Shown piece by piece: positions 10,281 to 18,925 of a DNA stretch of 64,000 nt. The notes beneath the pieces are model-generated. The model had not been told where the DNA came from. It was given only the letters and a program-made list of their open reading frames with translations, and searched no databases. The number at the start of each line of letters is the position of its first letter. The first letter of the stretch is position 1. A program made the position numbers and the translations under genes. Source of the DNA: Candidatus Desulfobacula maris (lineage in GTDB: Bacteria; Desulfobacterota; Desulfobacteria; Desulfobacterales; Desulfobacteraceae); the NCBI GenBank assembly GCA_014383445.1, contig JACNHV010000389.1, positions 1 through 64,000 on the forward strand. Direction: 5' to 3'.

Positions 10281-10867
10281 GACAGATCAACATGATTCCG
10301 GGAAATATTCTGGCAAGAACAGACCTTGCCAGGCATTTATGGTTCTGGGGCAAAGGCCTTGTGTTTATCCTGCTTGTATTTGTGATGTTTTATCTTGCCC
10401 AGGCCAGCAGATTTGCTTTGCAGCAAAAAGCCCAGCATTCTGATGCTTCCATAAAGATGATAGTAACAAACAAAATTGACCAGGCCTTAAGAAAGGCAGA
10501 TGGTATCAATAAGCAGATGCAGGATCTTAATCTGAAAAGCGGAGTTCTTGCCACCTTGACAAACCAGCAGCTTTATTATGACATTCTTGCTGCTTTTGCC
10601 CATGCCTTTAATGATGCCACATGGATTGATCATCTTTCCATCCAGAGGGGAAATGAGAAAGATATGGACAGGTCAAATCTTTTTGTTGATGGATTTTCCC
10701 TGACTCACAATACCCTGGGCGCTTTTCTGGAATCTCTTTCAGGCAATAACAGGATCCAGGATGTGGTGCTGGTTTATGCAAAAAAACAGGAATCCCTGGA
10801 CCAGGATGTTGAAAGTCTTATCCAATTTAAACTGACCTGCTCCATCATAAAGGGACCCTTAAAATGA
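10271..10867 (+). CDS. PilN-like assembly protein
   Basis: ALRQINMIPGN N-terminus followed by one TM, PilN-type architecture and position. Confidence 0.7.
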   Translation: MALRQINMIPGNILARTDLARHLWFWGKGLVFILLVFVMFYLAQASRFALQQKAQHSDASIKMIVTNKIDQALRKADGINKQMQDLNLKSGVLATLTNQQLYYDILAAFAHAFNDATWIDHLSIQRGNEKDMDRSNLFVDGFSLTHNTLGAFLESLSGNNRIQDVVLVYAKKQESLDQDVESLIQFKLTCSIIKGPLK

Positions 10868-11391
10868 ACCTTAATATGAGAGCCGTGGATATGGCCTGTA
10901 TTCTTCTTCTGGTGGTGGCTGTGGCAGCCGGAGGATTTTTTCTTCAACAAAACTTTTCACATCATTCATCCCATGTAAAACTTGAAAAAGAGGAATTATC
11001 AACTCAGGAAAACAGCCTGAACCTTGCTGTTGAAAAACTTGCAAAGCTTGAGTCACAATTCAAGGAACAGGAAGACAGGGTCCTTGAACTGAACAAAAGG
11101 GTTCCAAAAGCCCCGGGGATGGGTGACCTTTTAAGCCAGGTCCATGGCCTGGTAAAACAAAGAAATATAAACCTCATTGATTTTAATCACAAACCTGCCC
11201 AGGGGTTTGAACGCTACAAACTTATCCCCGTTCAGGTTATTGTGAAGGGTGACTTTTTAAATATTTACAGGTTGATCCATGATCTGGAAACCTTGAACCG
11301 GGTTTTGATTTTTGAAAAAATCATGATCAAAAAACAGGATGGAAAAAACCTGTGCCAGGCAACTTTTATGGCCAGTGTATTTCAGCAGTGA
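10864..11391 (+). CDS. PilO/GspM-like assembly protein
   Basis: N-terminal TM, coiled coil, FERYKLIPVQVIVKGDFLNIYRLIHDLETLNR typical of PilO. Confidence 0.75.
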   Translation: MNLNMRAVDMACILLLVVAVAAGGFFLQQNFSHHSSHVKLEKEELSTQENSLNLAVEKLAKLESQFKEQEDRVLELNKRVPKAPGMGDLLSQVHGLVKQRNINLIDFNHKPAQGFERYKLIPVQVIVKGDFLNIYRLIHDLETLNRVLIFEKIMIKKQDGKNLCQATFMASVFQQ

Positions 11392-11418
11392 TGGAAAAAG
11401 AGGATACAAAGGAGCTTC

Positions 11419-12015
11419 ATGAAAGATAAGAATAAGACCATAAAAACCATTGCTCTGGTATTGATAGCCATTATTTTCCTTTCTATGTTTTACAATACTT
11501 TTTTTAAGGCAAAAAAAAATTCCGGGAAGGCTGCATTAAAAAAACAACCCACAAAGGTGGTGGGCACTATCCAGCCTCAAAGGACGGCACCAACGCAGGC
11601 AGAGACTGTCACTATTCCCGTTTCAGGGTCTGATCCTGCCGGAAATACTGCCTTTTCTGTCCAGCCTTTTAAATCAATCATTCCCAATATATTTGAACCG
11701 CCTGACAGCGTTAAATTCGTTCCAAAAAAGGAAAAGGAGGAACCAAAACCCATAGCTGATGCCGTAAAAAGCCTTGTCAAAAAAATAGTGGAACCTTCGC
11801 CCCTGTCTGACCAGGAAAAAGAAAGTATCAGCCAGGATTTTCAATTTACAGGATCTATCCTCAGCAGCAAAGGCGCTGTCGCCATCATCAATGATGAATT
11901 CATCCATGTGGGGGACATTGTCAATGGATATAAAGTCGCATCCATTTCCGAACAGCAGGTCTTCATCGACACGGGACGCGGCACGATAATACTGGAGATT
12001 ATGACGTATGAATAA
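11419..12015 (+). CDS. PilP/GspC-like protein
   Basis: Single TM, low-complexity linker, C-terminal GAVAIINDEFIHVGDIVNGYKVASISEQQVFI (HR/PDZ-adjacent-like). Confidence 0.65.
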   Translation: MKDKNKTIKTIALVLIAIIFLSMFYNTFFKAKKNSGKAALKKQPTKVVGTIQPQRTAPTQAETVTIPVSGSDPAGNTAFSVQPFKSIIPNIFEPPDSVKFVPKKEKEEPKPIADAVKSLVKKIVEPSPLSDQEKESISQDFQFTGSILSSKGAVAIINDEFIHVGDIVNGYKVASISEQQVFIDTGRGTIILEIMTYE

Positions 12016-13327
12016 AAAAGTATTTTCATCCCTTTTTTTTGTTTTACTGGTTATCGTCTTTACTGGCACGGCCTTTGCCAAAGAAAAAGCACCTGGACCG
12101 GGCCAGCAGATAAAACCGTTAAATGAACAGCTGATTACGCTGAATTACCGGGATATGGATATAAGACATGCGTTTTCCGCCCTTGCCATGGAATTTAAAC
12201 TCAATATTGTCATGAGCCGCGATATCCAGGGCACCATTACCCTGCATCTGTTCGGGCTTACCCTTGAAGATGCCATGTCCACAATTGCCATGGCCGGAGG
12301 GTTTGACTATAAAAAAACTGAAGACCTGTATTATATTTACAAGGCAACGGAAAAAGAAAAAACCCCTGTGCCCGTACCCGTTGAAACATTTATGAAGGTA
12401 TTTCATGCCAGCTTTGTTGATGTTACCACTGCAAAAACAACCCTGGATGCCGTTCCAGGCTTAAATCCAGTAGAGGTCCATGCGTCCACCAAAACCATTG
12501 TTGTCAATGATACCCTGGATAATATACAAAAAGTTGAAAAGGTCCTGTCCTTTCTGGATGCTGTTCCCAAACAGGTCTTGATTGAAGCAAAAATTCTCAA
12601 GGTGACCCTGAATGATGATATGAAATTTGGCGTGGACTGGAAAGCCATCATGACGGACGGCATTATCCAGACCAGCGGACTGAGCACTGCTGTGCTGCCC
12701 GGCACAACCTCAGGTACTGAGTTTATCACCGGCCCAAGTACATCTCCGGCATCAGGGACGGGCGGCTTTGCCAATTTTGTTGCCGGTATGGGAAGCACAA
12801 GCCAGATTGCCATGGCCATTGATTTATTAAAAACCAAAGTAAAGGTGGATATCGTGGCCACCCCTAAAATCCTTGCCATTCACGGGGAAAAGGCAAAGGT
12901 CCAGGTGGGAGGTAAGTTTGGGTATAATGTCACAACGACCATTGATGGGATCACCTCTGGAAGCGTTGAATTTATCGATACCGGAACCATCCTTGAAATT
13001 ACGCCCTATATTGATGAACAAAACAATATATTACTCAATGTAAAGCCTGAAATAAACTCTGCTGGTCTTGTTTCCGGAACTCCTGTGGTCGTATCCACGG
13101 CTGTTGCCACATCGCTTTTGACAAAGGATGGAGAAACAGTTTTTCTTGCAGGATTGATAGAAACTACGGATACAAAGACAAAACATGGCATCCCCATCCT
13201 GGGTGATCTTCCAATCCTGAGTTACTTGTTCAGCAGGACAGAGGATACTAAAGAAAAAAAAGAACTGGTGATTCTGATCACAGCAAAAATCATCCAAAAC
13301 AATCTGCTGCCTTCTCAAAAACCATAG
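12008..13327 (+). CDS. Secretin (GspD/PilQ/MshL-type)
   Basis: Signal peptide, short N-domain, C-terminal secretin ATPKILAIHGEKAKVQVGGKFGY...GTILEITPYID...GIPILGDLPILSYLFSR. Confidence 0.93.
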   Translation: MNKKVFSSLFFVLLVIVFTGTAFAKEKAPGPGQQIKPLNEQLITLNYRDMDIRHAFSALAMEFKLNIVMSRDIQGTITLHLFGLTLEDAMSTIAMAGGFDYKKTEDLYYIYKATEKEKTPVPVPVETFMKVFHASFVDVTTAKTTLDAVPGLNPVEVHASTKTIVVNDTLDNIQKVEKVLSFLDAVPKQVLIEAKILKVTLNDDMKFGVDWKAIMTDGIIQTSGLSTAVLPGTTSGTEFITGPSTSPASGTGGFANFVAGMGSTSQIAMAIDLLKTKVKVDIVATPKILAIHGEKAKVQVGGKFGYNVTTTIDGITSGSVEFIDTGTILEITPYIDEQNNILLNVKPEINSAGLVSGTPVVVSTAVATSLLTKDGETVFLAGLIETTDTKTKHGIPILGDLPILSYLFSRTEDTKEKKELVILITAKIIQNNLLPSQKP

Positions 13328-13339
13328 TCTTTTTGGGTT

Positions 13340-15916
13340 GTGATGCTTAAGAACCAGAAAGGCTTTCTCCTCATCAGTATCATTTTTATCATGCTGCTGA
13401 TGGCCGTCAGCATATTTTCCATCAATTATTATTCCGTCACCCAGATTCGGATGGCTTCCAACCAGATCGATTCGGTCCAGACGGGCTATGATTTTAATGC
13501 CATTGTCGAAACATCCCTCTGGGAATTGACAGACAATCTTTTCTGGCGCACGGTTGAAGCCGGGGTAGACACGGCTTTTAACGGCACCACCTACACCCGC
13601 ATTGTCCGCAATGCAAACCTGTCTCCCTTCAATTATCCTTCCGATTATGACGATGCCGTCACCATTCAGGTGACTCCCAAAGGCTCGGACCAATCCTTTC
13701 AAAAATCTTTCAGATATTATGCCAGAGTATTTGTAGGCGCTGACACTGACCTGGACGAACCCATGGGTATGTTCATGGATTCTTCAGGTAATATTTATAT
13801 CGCAGGTACCAAGGGCCACATAATCTGGAAAATAGATACATTCTGGGACATAACACAGTTTGCCGGTACAGGCAGTTCCGGGTTTTCAGGAGACGGGGGG
13901 CCGGCAGCCAGTGCCGAGTTAAGTGAACCCAATGGTGTTTTTGGAGATTCTTCAGGTAATATTTATATCGCAGATACGAATAATCACAGAATCCGGAAGG
14001 TGGATACCTTTGGGAACATATCAACCTTTGCCGGCACAGGTAATAGTAATTATTCTGGAGACGGGGCAGAAGCAATTCTTGCCGAGCTCAATCAACCCAG
14101 GGGTATTTATGTGGATTCTTCAGATAATATTTATATCGCAGATACAAAAAATCACATAATCCGTAAGGTGGATGGTACAACCAATATCATTACAAAGTTT
14201 GCCGGCACAGCAGGGTCTTCCGGGTCTTCCGGTGACGGGGGGCCGGCAGTCAATGCCCGGCTCAATGAACCCAGGGGTATTTATAAGGATTCTTCAGATA
14301 ATATTTATATCGCAGATACAAAAAATCACATAATCCGTAAGGTGGATGGTACAACCAATATCATTACAAAGTTTGCCGGCACAGCAGGGTCTTCCGGGTC
14401 TTCCGGTGACGGGGGGCCGGCAGTCAATGCCCGGCTCAATGAACCCAGGGGTATTTATAAGGATTCTTCAGATAATATTTATATCGCAGATACAAAAAAT
14501 CACATAATCCGTAAGGTGGATGGTACAACCAATATCATTACAAAGTTTGCCGGCACAGCAGGGTCTTCCGGGTCTTCCGGTGACGGGGGGCCTGCAGTCA
14601 ATTCCCAGCTCAATGAACCCAGGGGTATTTATGTGGATTCTTCAGATGATCTTTATATCGCAGATGCAAAGAATCACATAATCCGTAAGGTGGATGGTAC
14701 AACCAGTATCATTACAAAGTTTGCCGGCACAGCAGGGGCTGCAGGTTATTCCGGTGACGGAGGGCTGGCAGTCAATGCCCAGCTCAATGAACCTTGTGGT
14801 ATTACGGCTTCTTCAGGTAATCTTTATATCGCAGATACAAAGAATCACAGAATCCGGAGGGTGGATACAACAGGGAACATAATAACGGTTGTCAGCACAG
14901 GCAGTTCCGGGTTTTCAGGAGACGGGGGGCCGGCTCTCCTTGCCCGTCTCAATGTACCCAAGGGCATTTTTATGGATTCTTGGGGTAATCTTTATATTGC
15001 AGACAGGGGTAATCATAAAATCCGGAGGGTGGATACATCCGGGAACATAACAACTGTTGCCGGCACGGGCAGTTCCGGGGATTCAGGAGACGGGGGGCTG
15101 GCAACTCTTGCCCAGCTTGACGAACCCCGCCGTATTTTTGTGGATTCCTCAGATAATCTTTATATCGCAGATACGAGGAATCACAGAATCCGGAAGGTGG
15201 ATGCCTCGGGGATCATAACAACGGTTGCCGGCACAGGCAGTTCAGGGTTTTCAGGAGACGGGGGGCTGGCAACTCTTGCCCAGCTTGACGAACCCCATGG
15301 TGTTTTTGTAGATTCTTCAGGCAATATTTATATAGCAGATAGAAAGAATCACAGAATCCGGAAGGTGGATGGTGCAACGGGGATCATAACAACAGTTTCC
15401 GGCAGGCCGGGTTCGGGGTTTTCTGGGGACGGGGGGCTGGCAACCGATGCCAAGCACAATCAACCCCGTGGTATTTTTAAGGATTCTTCAGGTAATCTTT
15501 ATATCGCAGATACAGATAATCACAGAATCCGTAAGGTGGATGCTGCAACGCAGATCATAACAACGGTTGCCGGCACTGGGAATTCCTGGGGGCCTCTCGG
15601 AGATGGTGGCCTGGCAACCAGTGCCAGAATTAAAGAACCTGTAGAAATTTTTTTGGATCACAATTATAATATCTTTATAGCAGACCGGGACGACAGGAGG
15701 ATCAGGGTGGTCAATGCAATAGACGGTAAGATTTATACCCTTGCCGGCACGGGTGCTTCCGGAGACACGACAGATCAACCGGCAGTCCTTTCGAGATTTC
15801 AAGATCCGGCCGGGATCACAATGGCATCCGGCTATGGGGGAAGCAGGATCTACATCAGTGACACGGGAAATCATAAAATTAAAGTTCTTTTACTCAAGAC
15901 TGTTTACGGGCTTTAA
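13340..15916 (+). CDS. Prepilin-like N-terminus fused to NHL-repeat beta-propeller region
   Basis: NQKGFLLISIIFIMLLMAVSIFSINYYS (PilX/GspK-type N-terminus) then many copies of NIYIADTxNHxIRKVD...FAGTGxSGxSGDGG. Confidence 0.85.
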   Translation: MMLKNQKGFLLISIIFIMLLMAVSIFSINYYSVTQIRMASNQIDSVQTGYDFNAIVETSLWELTDNLFWRTVEAGVDTAFNGTTYTRIVRNANLSPFNYPSDYDDAVTIQVTPKGSDQSFQKSFRYYARVFVGADTDLDEPMGMFMDSSGNIYIAGTKGHIIWKIDTFWDITQFAGTGSSGFSGDGGPAASAELSEPNGVFGDSSGNIYIADTNNHRIRKVDTFGNISTFAGTGNSNYSGDGAEAILAELNQPRGIYVDSSDNIYIADTKNHIIRKVDGTTNIITKFAGTAGSSGSSGDGGPAVNARLNEPRGIYKDSSDNIYIADTKNHIIRKVDGTTNIITKFAGTAGSSGSSGDGGPAVNARLNEPRGIYKDSSDNIYIADTKNHIIRKVDGTTNIITKFAGTAGSSGSSGDGGPAVNSQLNEPRGIYVDSSDDLYIADAKNHIIRKVDGTTSIITKFAGTAGAAGYSGDGGLAVNAQLNEPCGITASSGNLYIADTKNHRIRRVDTTGNIITVVSTGSSGFSGDGGPALLARLNVPKGIFMDSWGNLYIADRGNHKIRRVDTSGNITTVAGTGSSGDSGDGGLATLAQLDEPRRIFVDSSDNLYIADTRNHRIRKVDASGIITTVAGTGSSGFSGDGGLATLAQLDEPHGVFVDSSGNIYIADRKNHRIRKVDGATGIITTVSGRPGSGFSGDGGLATDAKHNQPRGIFKDSSGNLYIADTDNHRIRKVDAATQIITTVAGTGNSWGPLGDGGLATSARIKEPVEIFLDHNYNIFIADRDDRRIRVVNAIDGKIYTLAGTGASGDTTDQPAVLSRFQDPAGITMASGYGGSRIYISDTGNHKIKVLLLKTVYGL
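14095..14616 (+). repeat. 174-bp tandem repeat, three near-identical copies inside the NHL gene
   Basis: The phrase gccggcacagcagggtcttccgggtcttccggtgacgggggg recurs at 14201, 14375 and 14549 (174-bp steps). Confidence 0.95.
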
Positions 15917-15930
15917 GCGGCCTGGTTCAG

Positions 15931-15970
15931 AAATTATCGGAAATGCCAATATTGGCAATGTCGATAATTT
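15931..15970. repeat. Imperfect palindrome, TGCCAATATTGGCA family (copy 1)
   Basis: AAATTATCGgaaaTGCCAATATTGGCAatgtCGATAATTT, followed by GTTTCTCC. Confidence 0.9.
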
Positions 15971-15995
15971 GTTTCTCCCTGTATAAGTAAACAAT

Positions 15996-16081
15996 AAATT
16001 ATTTTACCACAAAGCGATCAAAATTGTCAGACATATGGCTGATGAATTTGGTCGTTTTTTTTGGATGATCAGGCATTCCGT
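15996..16081 (-). repeat. Partial copy A of the apbE 3' end
   Basis: Near-identical to 19247-19330; reverse complement still reads ...KKTTKFISHMSDNFDRFVVK*. Confidence 0.92.
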
Positions 16082-16100
16082 TTGACATATAATTTTCATA

Positions 16101-16148
16101 CCAGTCGTTGCAATGGACTCGCTGAAGCTCGCCGGTTGAACTTAGGGG
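16101..16148. other. Possible attC-like recombination site (tentative)
   Basis: CCAGTCGTTGCAATGGACTCGCTGAAGCTCGCCGGTTGAACTTAGGGG; GTT(G)CAA pairs with TTGAAC leaving one extrahelical G. Confidence 0.3.
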
Positions 16149-16198
16149 AAGAAATAATCAAGTTGCTATTGCTCACATATTGGTGTACGATTGTCACT

Positions 16199-16381
16199 AT
16201 GAAACGGAATAAACTTGAGAACGAGTTAAAAAAGCTGGGTTGGTGGTTTCTGAGACATGGTGGTAACCATGATATTTGGACCGATGGAGACAGGAAGGAA
16301 CCAATCCCTAGACACAGCGAAATCAATGAAAAGCTTGCTCGTTCAATAATACGTAAGGCAAAAAGAGGAGGCCAATCATGA
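16199..16381 (+). CDS. hicA: HicA-family toxin
   Basis: ELKKLGWWFLRHGGNHDIWTDGDRKEPIPRHSEINEKLARSIIRKA. Confidence 0.9.
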   Translation: MKRNKLENELKKLGWWFLRHGGNHDIWTDGDRKEPIPRHSEINEKLARSIIRKAKRGGQS

Positions 16382-16809
16382 GATTTTCAGGTAAAATATA
16401 TAAAGACGGCAAATTCTGGCTGGCAGAAATTCCGATTCTCGATTTAATGACCCAAGGTCGAACAAAGAAAGAAGCGTACGAAATGGTTGCTGATATGCTT
16501 GAGTCTTTGGTTAATAAAGATGGATTTAAAATTGAGGTTTATAAAGGGGAAAAGGACAGTTTTGAAGTTGGTTCTTTAGGGCCAAAACATATGGTAAGTT
16601 TACTTTTGCAGCGAAAACGTGAAATGAGTGGACTTTCACTTGCTCAGGTTGCAAGTCGATTAGGTATGAAATCACGCAACACATACGCTCGCTACGAAAA
16701 AGGGAATTCTGTTCCAAGCGTTGAAAAACTTAATGAGTTACTAAATGCAGTTTGCCCACAGACTGATATAGTCATTAATGAAAGCACGATTCCCCTAACA
16801 AATGTATAA
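16378..16809 (+). CDS. hicB: HicB-family antitoxin with C-terminal HTH
   Basis: GKIYKDGKFWLAEIPILDLMTQGRTKKEAYEMVADMLESLV plus XRE HTH LAQVASRLGMKSRNTYARYEKG; overlaps hicA. Confidence 0.9.
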   Translation: MRFSGKIYKDGKFWLAEIPILDLMTQGRTKKEAYEMVADMLESLVNKDGFKIEVYKGEKDSFEVGSLGPKHMVSLLLQRKREMSGLSLAQVASRLGMKSRNTYARYEKGNSVPSVEKLNELLNAVCPQTDIVINESTIPLTNV

Positions 16810-16858
16810 ATCGGACTGCATATCGCCTCTGCAGACTGAAAGTTAAGTGATCTTGGAC

Positions 16859-16939
16859 CGAGCCCATGATTCATTCCTTTGGTATGCTGCTTCTAAGTTC
16901 GACCGTTCAGGGGGTTTTCGAAAAAAGGCTTATTAAAAT
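16859..16939. repeat. ~80-bp repeat R, copy 1
   Basis: GAGCCCATGATTCATTCCTTTGGTATGCTGCTTCTAAGTTCGACCGTTCAGGGGGTTTTCGAAAAAAGGCTTATTAAAAT; second copy at 19171. Confidence 0.93.
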
Positions 16940-16990
16940 GAAACAGGATTTTCATCGCTTAATAAATAAATCAAAGCTCTTTTCCTATCA

Positions 16991-17026
16991 TTTGCAGAAA
17001 ATGCCAATACTGGCATTTTCTGCAAA
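16991..17026. repeat. Perfect palindrome, 16-bp arms, 4-nt centre
   Basis: TTTGCAGAAAATGCCA-ATAC-TGGCATTTTCTGCAAA. Confidence 0.95.
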
Positions 17027-17086
17027 TAGCAGAAGACCTTTGACTAGGAAAGACTGACAATCCATTAACCCAAAATCGTGTCTCAG

Positions 17087-17125
17087 AACTTATCGGAAAT
17101 GCAAATTTTACAATATCGATAAGTT
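17087..17125. repeat. Imperfect palindrome, same family as copy 1 (copy 3)
   Basis: AACTTATCGgaaatgcaaattttacaatatCGATAAGTT followed by GTTTCTCC. Confidence 0.85.
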
Positions 17126-17234
17126 GTTTCTCCCATGGCCATGAGCAGTTCAATAAAAGTAGAAGAAAAAATTGACAAATTGAATAAAATTGAATATATT
17201 TTAGGCAATTAATATTCACAGTGAGGGAAATATT

Positions 17235-17471
17235 ATGAAAACATTAACAATGAGAGTTGATGATTCAATTTATCAGATAATTAAGGCTGCTGCAGATGGT
17301 CAAAAAAGAAATATTTCCAATTTTATCGAATTTGCCACGCTGCAATATCTAACCTCGGTGCAGTATGTTGATAATAGTGAGATGAATGAGATATTGAATG
17401 ATAAGGAATTGGTTGAAAATCTTCAAGAGGGTTTGAAAAACTTGAAAAATGAAGAATATTCAATTGTCTAA
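17235..17471 (+). CDS. Ribbon-helix-helix-type antitoxin
   Basis: MKTLTMRVDDSIYQIIKAAADGQKRNISNFIEFATLQYL; overlaps a RelE/ParE-type toxin ORF. Confidence 0.75.
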   Translation: MKTLTMRVDDSIYQIIKAAADGQKRNISNFIEFATLQYLTSVQYVDNSEMNEILNDKELVENLQEGLKNLKNEEYSIV

Positions 17472-17733
17472 TTTCCAGATTGCAGAAACTAAAACCTTTG
17501 AAAAAGTCAAAAAAAATATTGATTCACAGCTTTATACAAAAATCAGAAACATTGTTTATCCCCAATTGAAGCTAAATCCATATTTTGGGACAAATATTAA
17601 AAAGCTTAAAGGGGATTTTGAAGGATATTATCGATATCGAGTTGGAAGTTATCGATTGTTCTATTTGATAGATAATGAAAAAGTGATCGTTGTTATTGTA
17701 GATTTGAAGCATCGACAGAGTGCTTACGAATGA
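17449..17733 (+). CDS. RelE/ParE-superfamily toxin
   Basis: IKKLKGDFEGYYRYRVGSYRLFYLIDNEKVIVVIVDLKHRQSAY. Confidence 0.88.
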   Translation: MKNIQLSNFQIAETKTFEKVKKNIDSQLYTKIRNIVYPQLKLNPYFGTNIKKLKGDFEGYYRYRVGSYRLFYLIDNEKVIVVIVDLKHRQSAYE

Positions 17734-17772
17734 AATTGTCGGAAATGCCAATATTGGCAATATCGACACTTT
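17733..17772. repeat. Imperfect palindrome, TGCCAATATTGGCA family (copy 4)
   Basis: AAATTGTCGgaaaTGCCAATATTGGCAatatCGACACTTT followed by GCTCTCC. Confidence 0.9.
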
Positions 17773-17862
17773 GCTCTCCAGTTGGCAGCCGGTATTTTTT
17801 TCGTGCTTGACGATTGTTCTTGATGTGTGTATATTGGGAACAATAAAACAGGGAGGGTTATC

Positions 17863-18120
17863 ATGTCTAAAGCACGCTTAAATATCAGCCTTGACCAGGA
17901 TTTAGTAGATTTTGTCAAGGTATATGTTCGAGAAAATCGAACAACAGTCGCTGATGTCATTACGCAATTTGTCCTCACATTAAAACGGCATGCGCAAGGA
18001 GAGAGTATGGAGATCATACTCTCGGATCCTGATTTTCACAAAGCGATACTCAATGTAAAGTCCACGCTCAGCGATGGCACGGCCAAATGGCATACCTTTG
18101 AGGAAGTTTTTGACGACTGA
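17863..18120 (+). CDS. Small RHH-like antitoxin
   Basis: MSKARLNISLDQDLVDFVKVYVRENRTTVADVITQFVLTLKR; RBS gggagg upstream; abuts toxin gene. Confidence 0.7.
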   Translation: MSKARLNISLDQDLVDFVKVYVRENRTTVADVITQFVLTLKRHAQGESMEIILSDPDFHKAILNVKSTLSDGTAKWHTFEEVFDD

Positions 18121-18434
18121 TGAAAGCAAAATTTGAAAAAGCATTTCTGACAGGCGTTCGGAAACATGCCGGCATAAAGAAGCAGATTGAGCAGAAAGTT
18201 CGCCAGATTATGGAGCACCCAGTTGAACTTGGAGAACCTTTGAAGGGCAACTTGCGAGAGTTTTACTCCTGCCCGGTCAAGCGTAATTTCATCATAATCT
18301 ACTTGTATTGTACTGCATGCCGAAAAAAGGGAGATGCTGAATTTGTTGGCTGTTTCGATTGTTTAACAACCTCTGATGAAACTATTAAATTTGTACTATT
18401 GGGACCACATGATGAAGCATACAACATTAAATAA
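18120..18434 (+). CDS. RelE/YafQ-like toxin
   Basis: LGEPLKGNLREFYSCPVKRNFIIIYLY...DETIKFVLLGPHDEAY. Confidence 0.78.
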   Translation: MKAKFEKAFLTGVRKHAGIKKQIEQKVRQIMEHPVELGEPLKGNLREFYSCPVKRNFIIIYLYCTACRKKGDAEFVGCFDCLTTSDETIKFVLLGPHDEAYNIK

Positions 18435-18439
18435 ATAAT

Positions 18440-18561
18440 TAAAATTATTTCAACACAAAGCGATCAAAATTGTCAGACATATGGCTGATAAAATTGGTCG
18501 TTTTTTTTTGGATGATCAGGCATTCTGTATCTGCAAGGCTGTTAACAAGGGCCATGGCTTG
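18440..18561 (-). repeat. Partial copy B of the apbE 3' end
   Basis: Same sequence as 19247-19370 with scattered substitutions (CACAAAGCGATCAAAATTGTCAGACATATGGCTGATAAA...GTTAACAAGGGC). Confidence 0.93.
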
Positions 18562-18631
18562 AAAATTGTAAATCTATTTATTGAGTAAATTTTACATTGA
18601 CATTTATATATATTATAATCATAATTTCATT

Positions 18632-18925
18632 ATGAAAGAGATACGATTCACGTGGAATAAAACTAAGGCGAAAGCTAATTTATTAAAGCACAAAATCTCT
18701 TTTAATGAAGCCACTTCAGTATTTAGTGATGATAATGCCAGGTTGATTTATGATCCAGATCATTCGCTGGAAGAGGAAAGATTTTTGTTGTTGGGTCTTA
18801 GCTATAAACTTAAAATATCGATTGTGGTCCATTGTATGAAAGATGAAAGCAACGAGATAAGAATAATCTCTGCAAGAAAAGCTTCACAAAAAGAGCAGAA
18901 ACAATACGGAGGATATATATTATGA
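18632..18925 (+). CDS. brnT: BrnT-family toxin
   Basis: MKEIRFTWNKTKAKANLLKHKISFNEATSVFSDDNARLIYDPDHSLEEERFLLLGLS...IRIISARKAS. Confidence 0.92.
   Translation: MKEIRFTWNKTKAKANLLKHKISFNEATSVFSDDNARLIYDPDHSLEEERFLLLGLSYKLKISIVVHCMKDESNEIRIISARKASQKEQKQYGGYIL

Noticed and set aside
13773-14159. Small ORFs on both strands within the NHL repeats
   Set aside because: Generated by the repeats; the long frame is clearly the coding one.
14095-14616. Possible CRISPR-like direct repeats
   Set aside because: Unit is 174 bp, in-frame, with no short repeat/unique spacer pattern; it encodes NHL repeats.
15931-17772. Palindromes as canonical integron attC sites
   Set aside because: No RYYYAAC/GTTRRRY end boxes in most copies and no integron integrase in the window; kept as an unclassified palindrome family.
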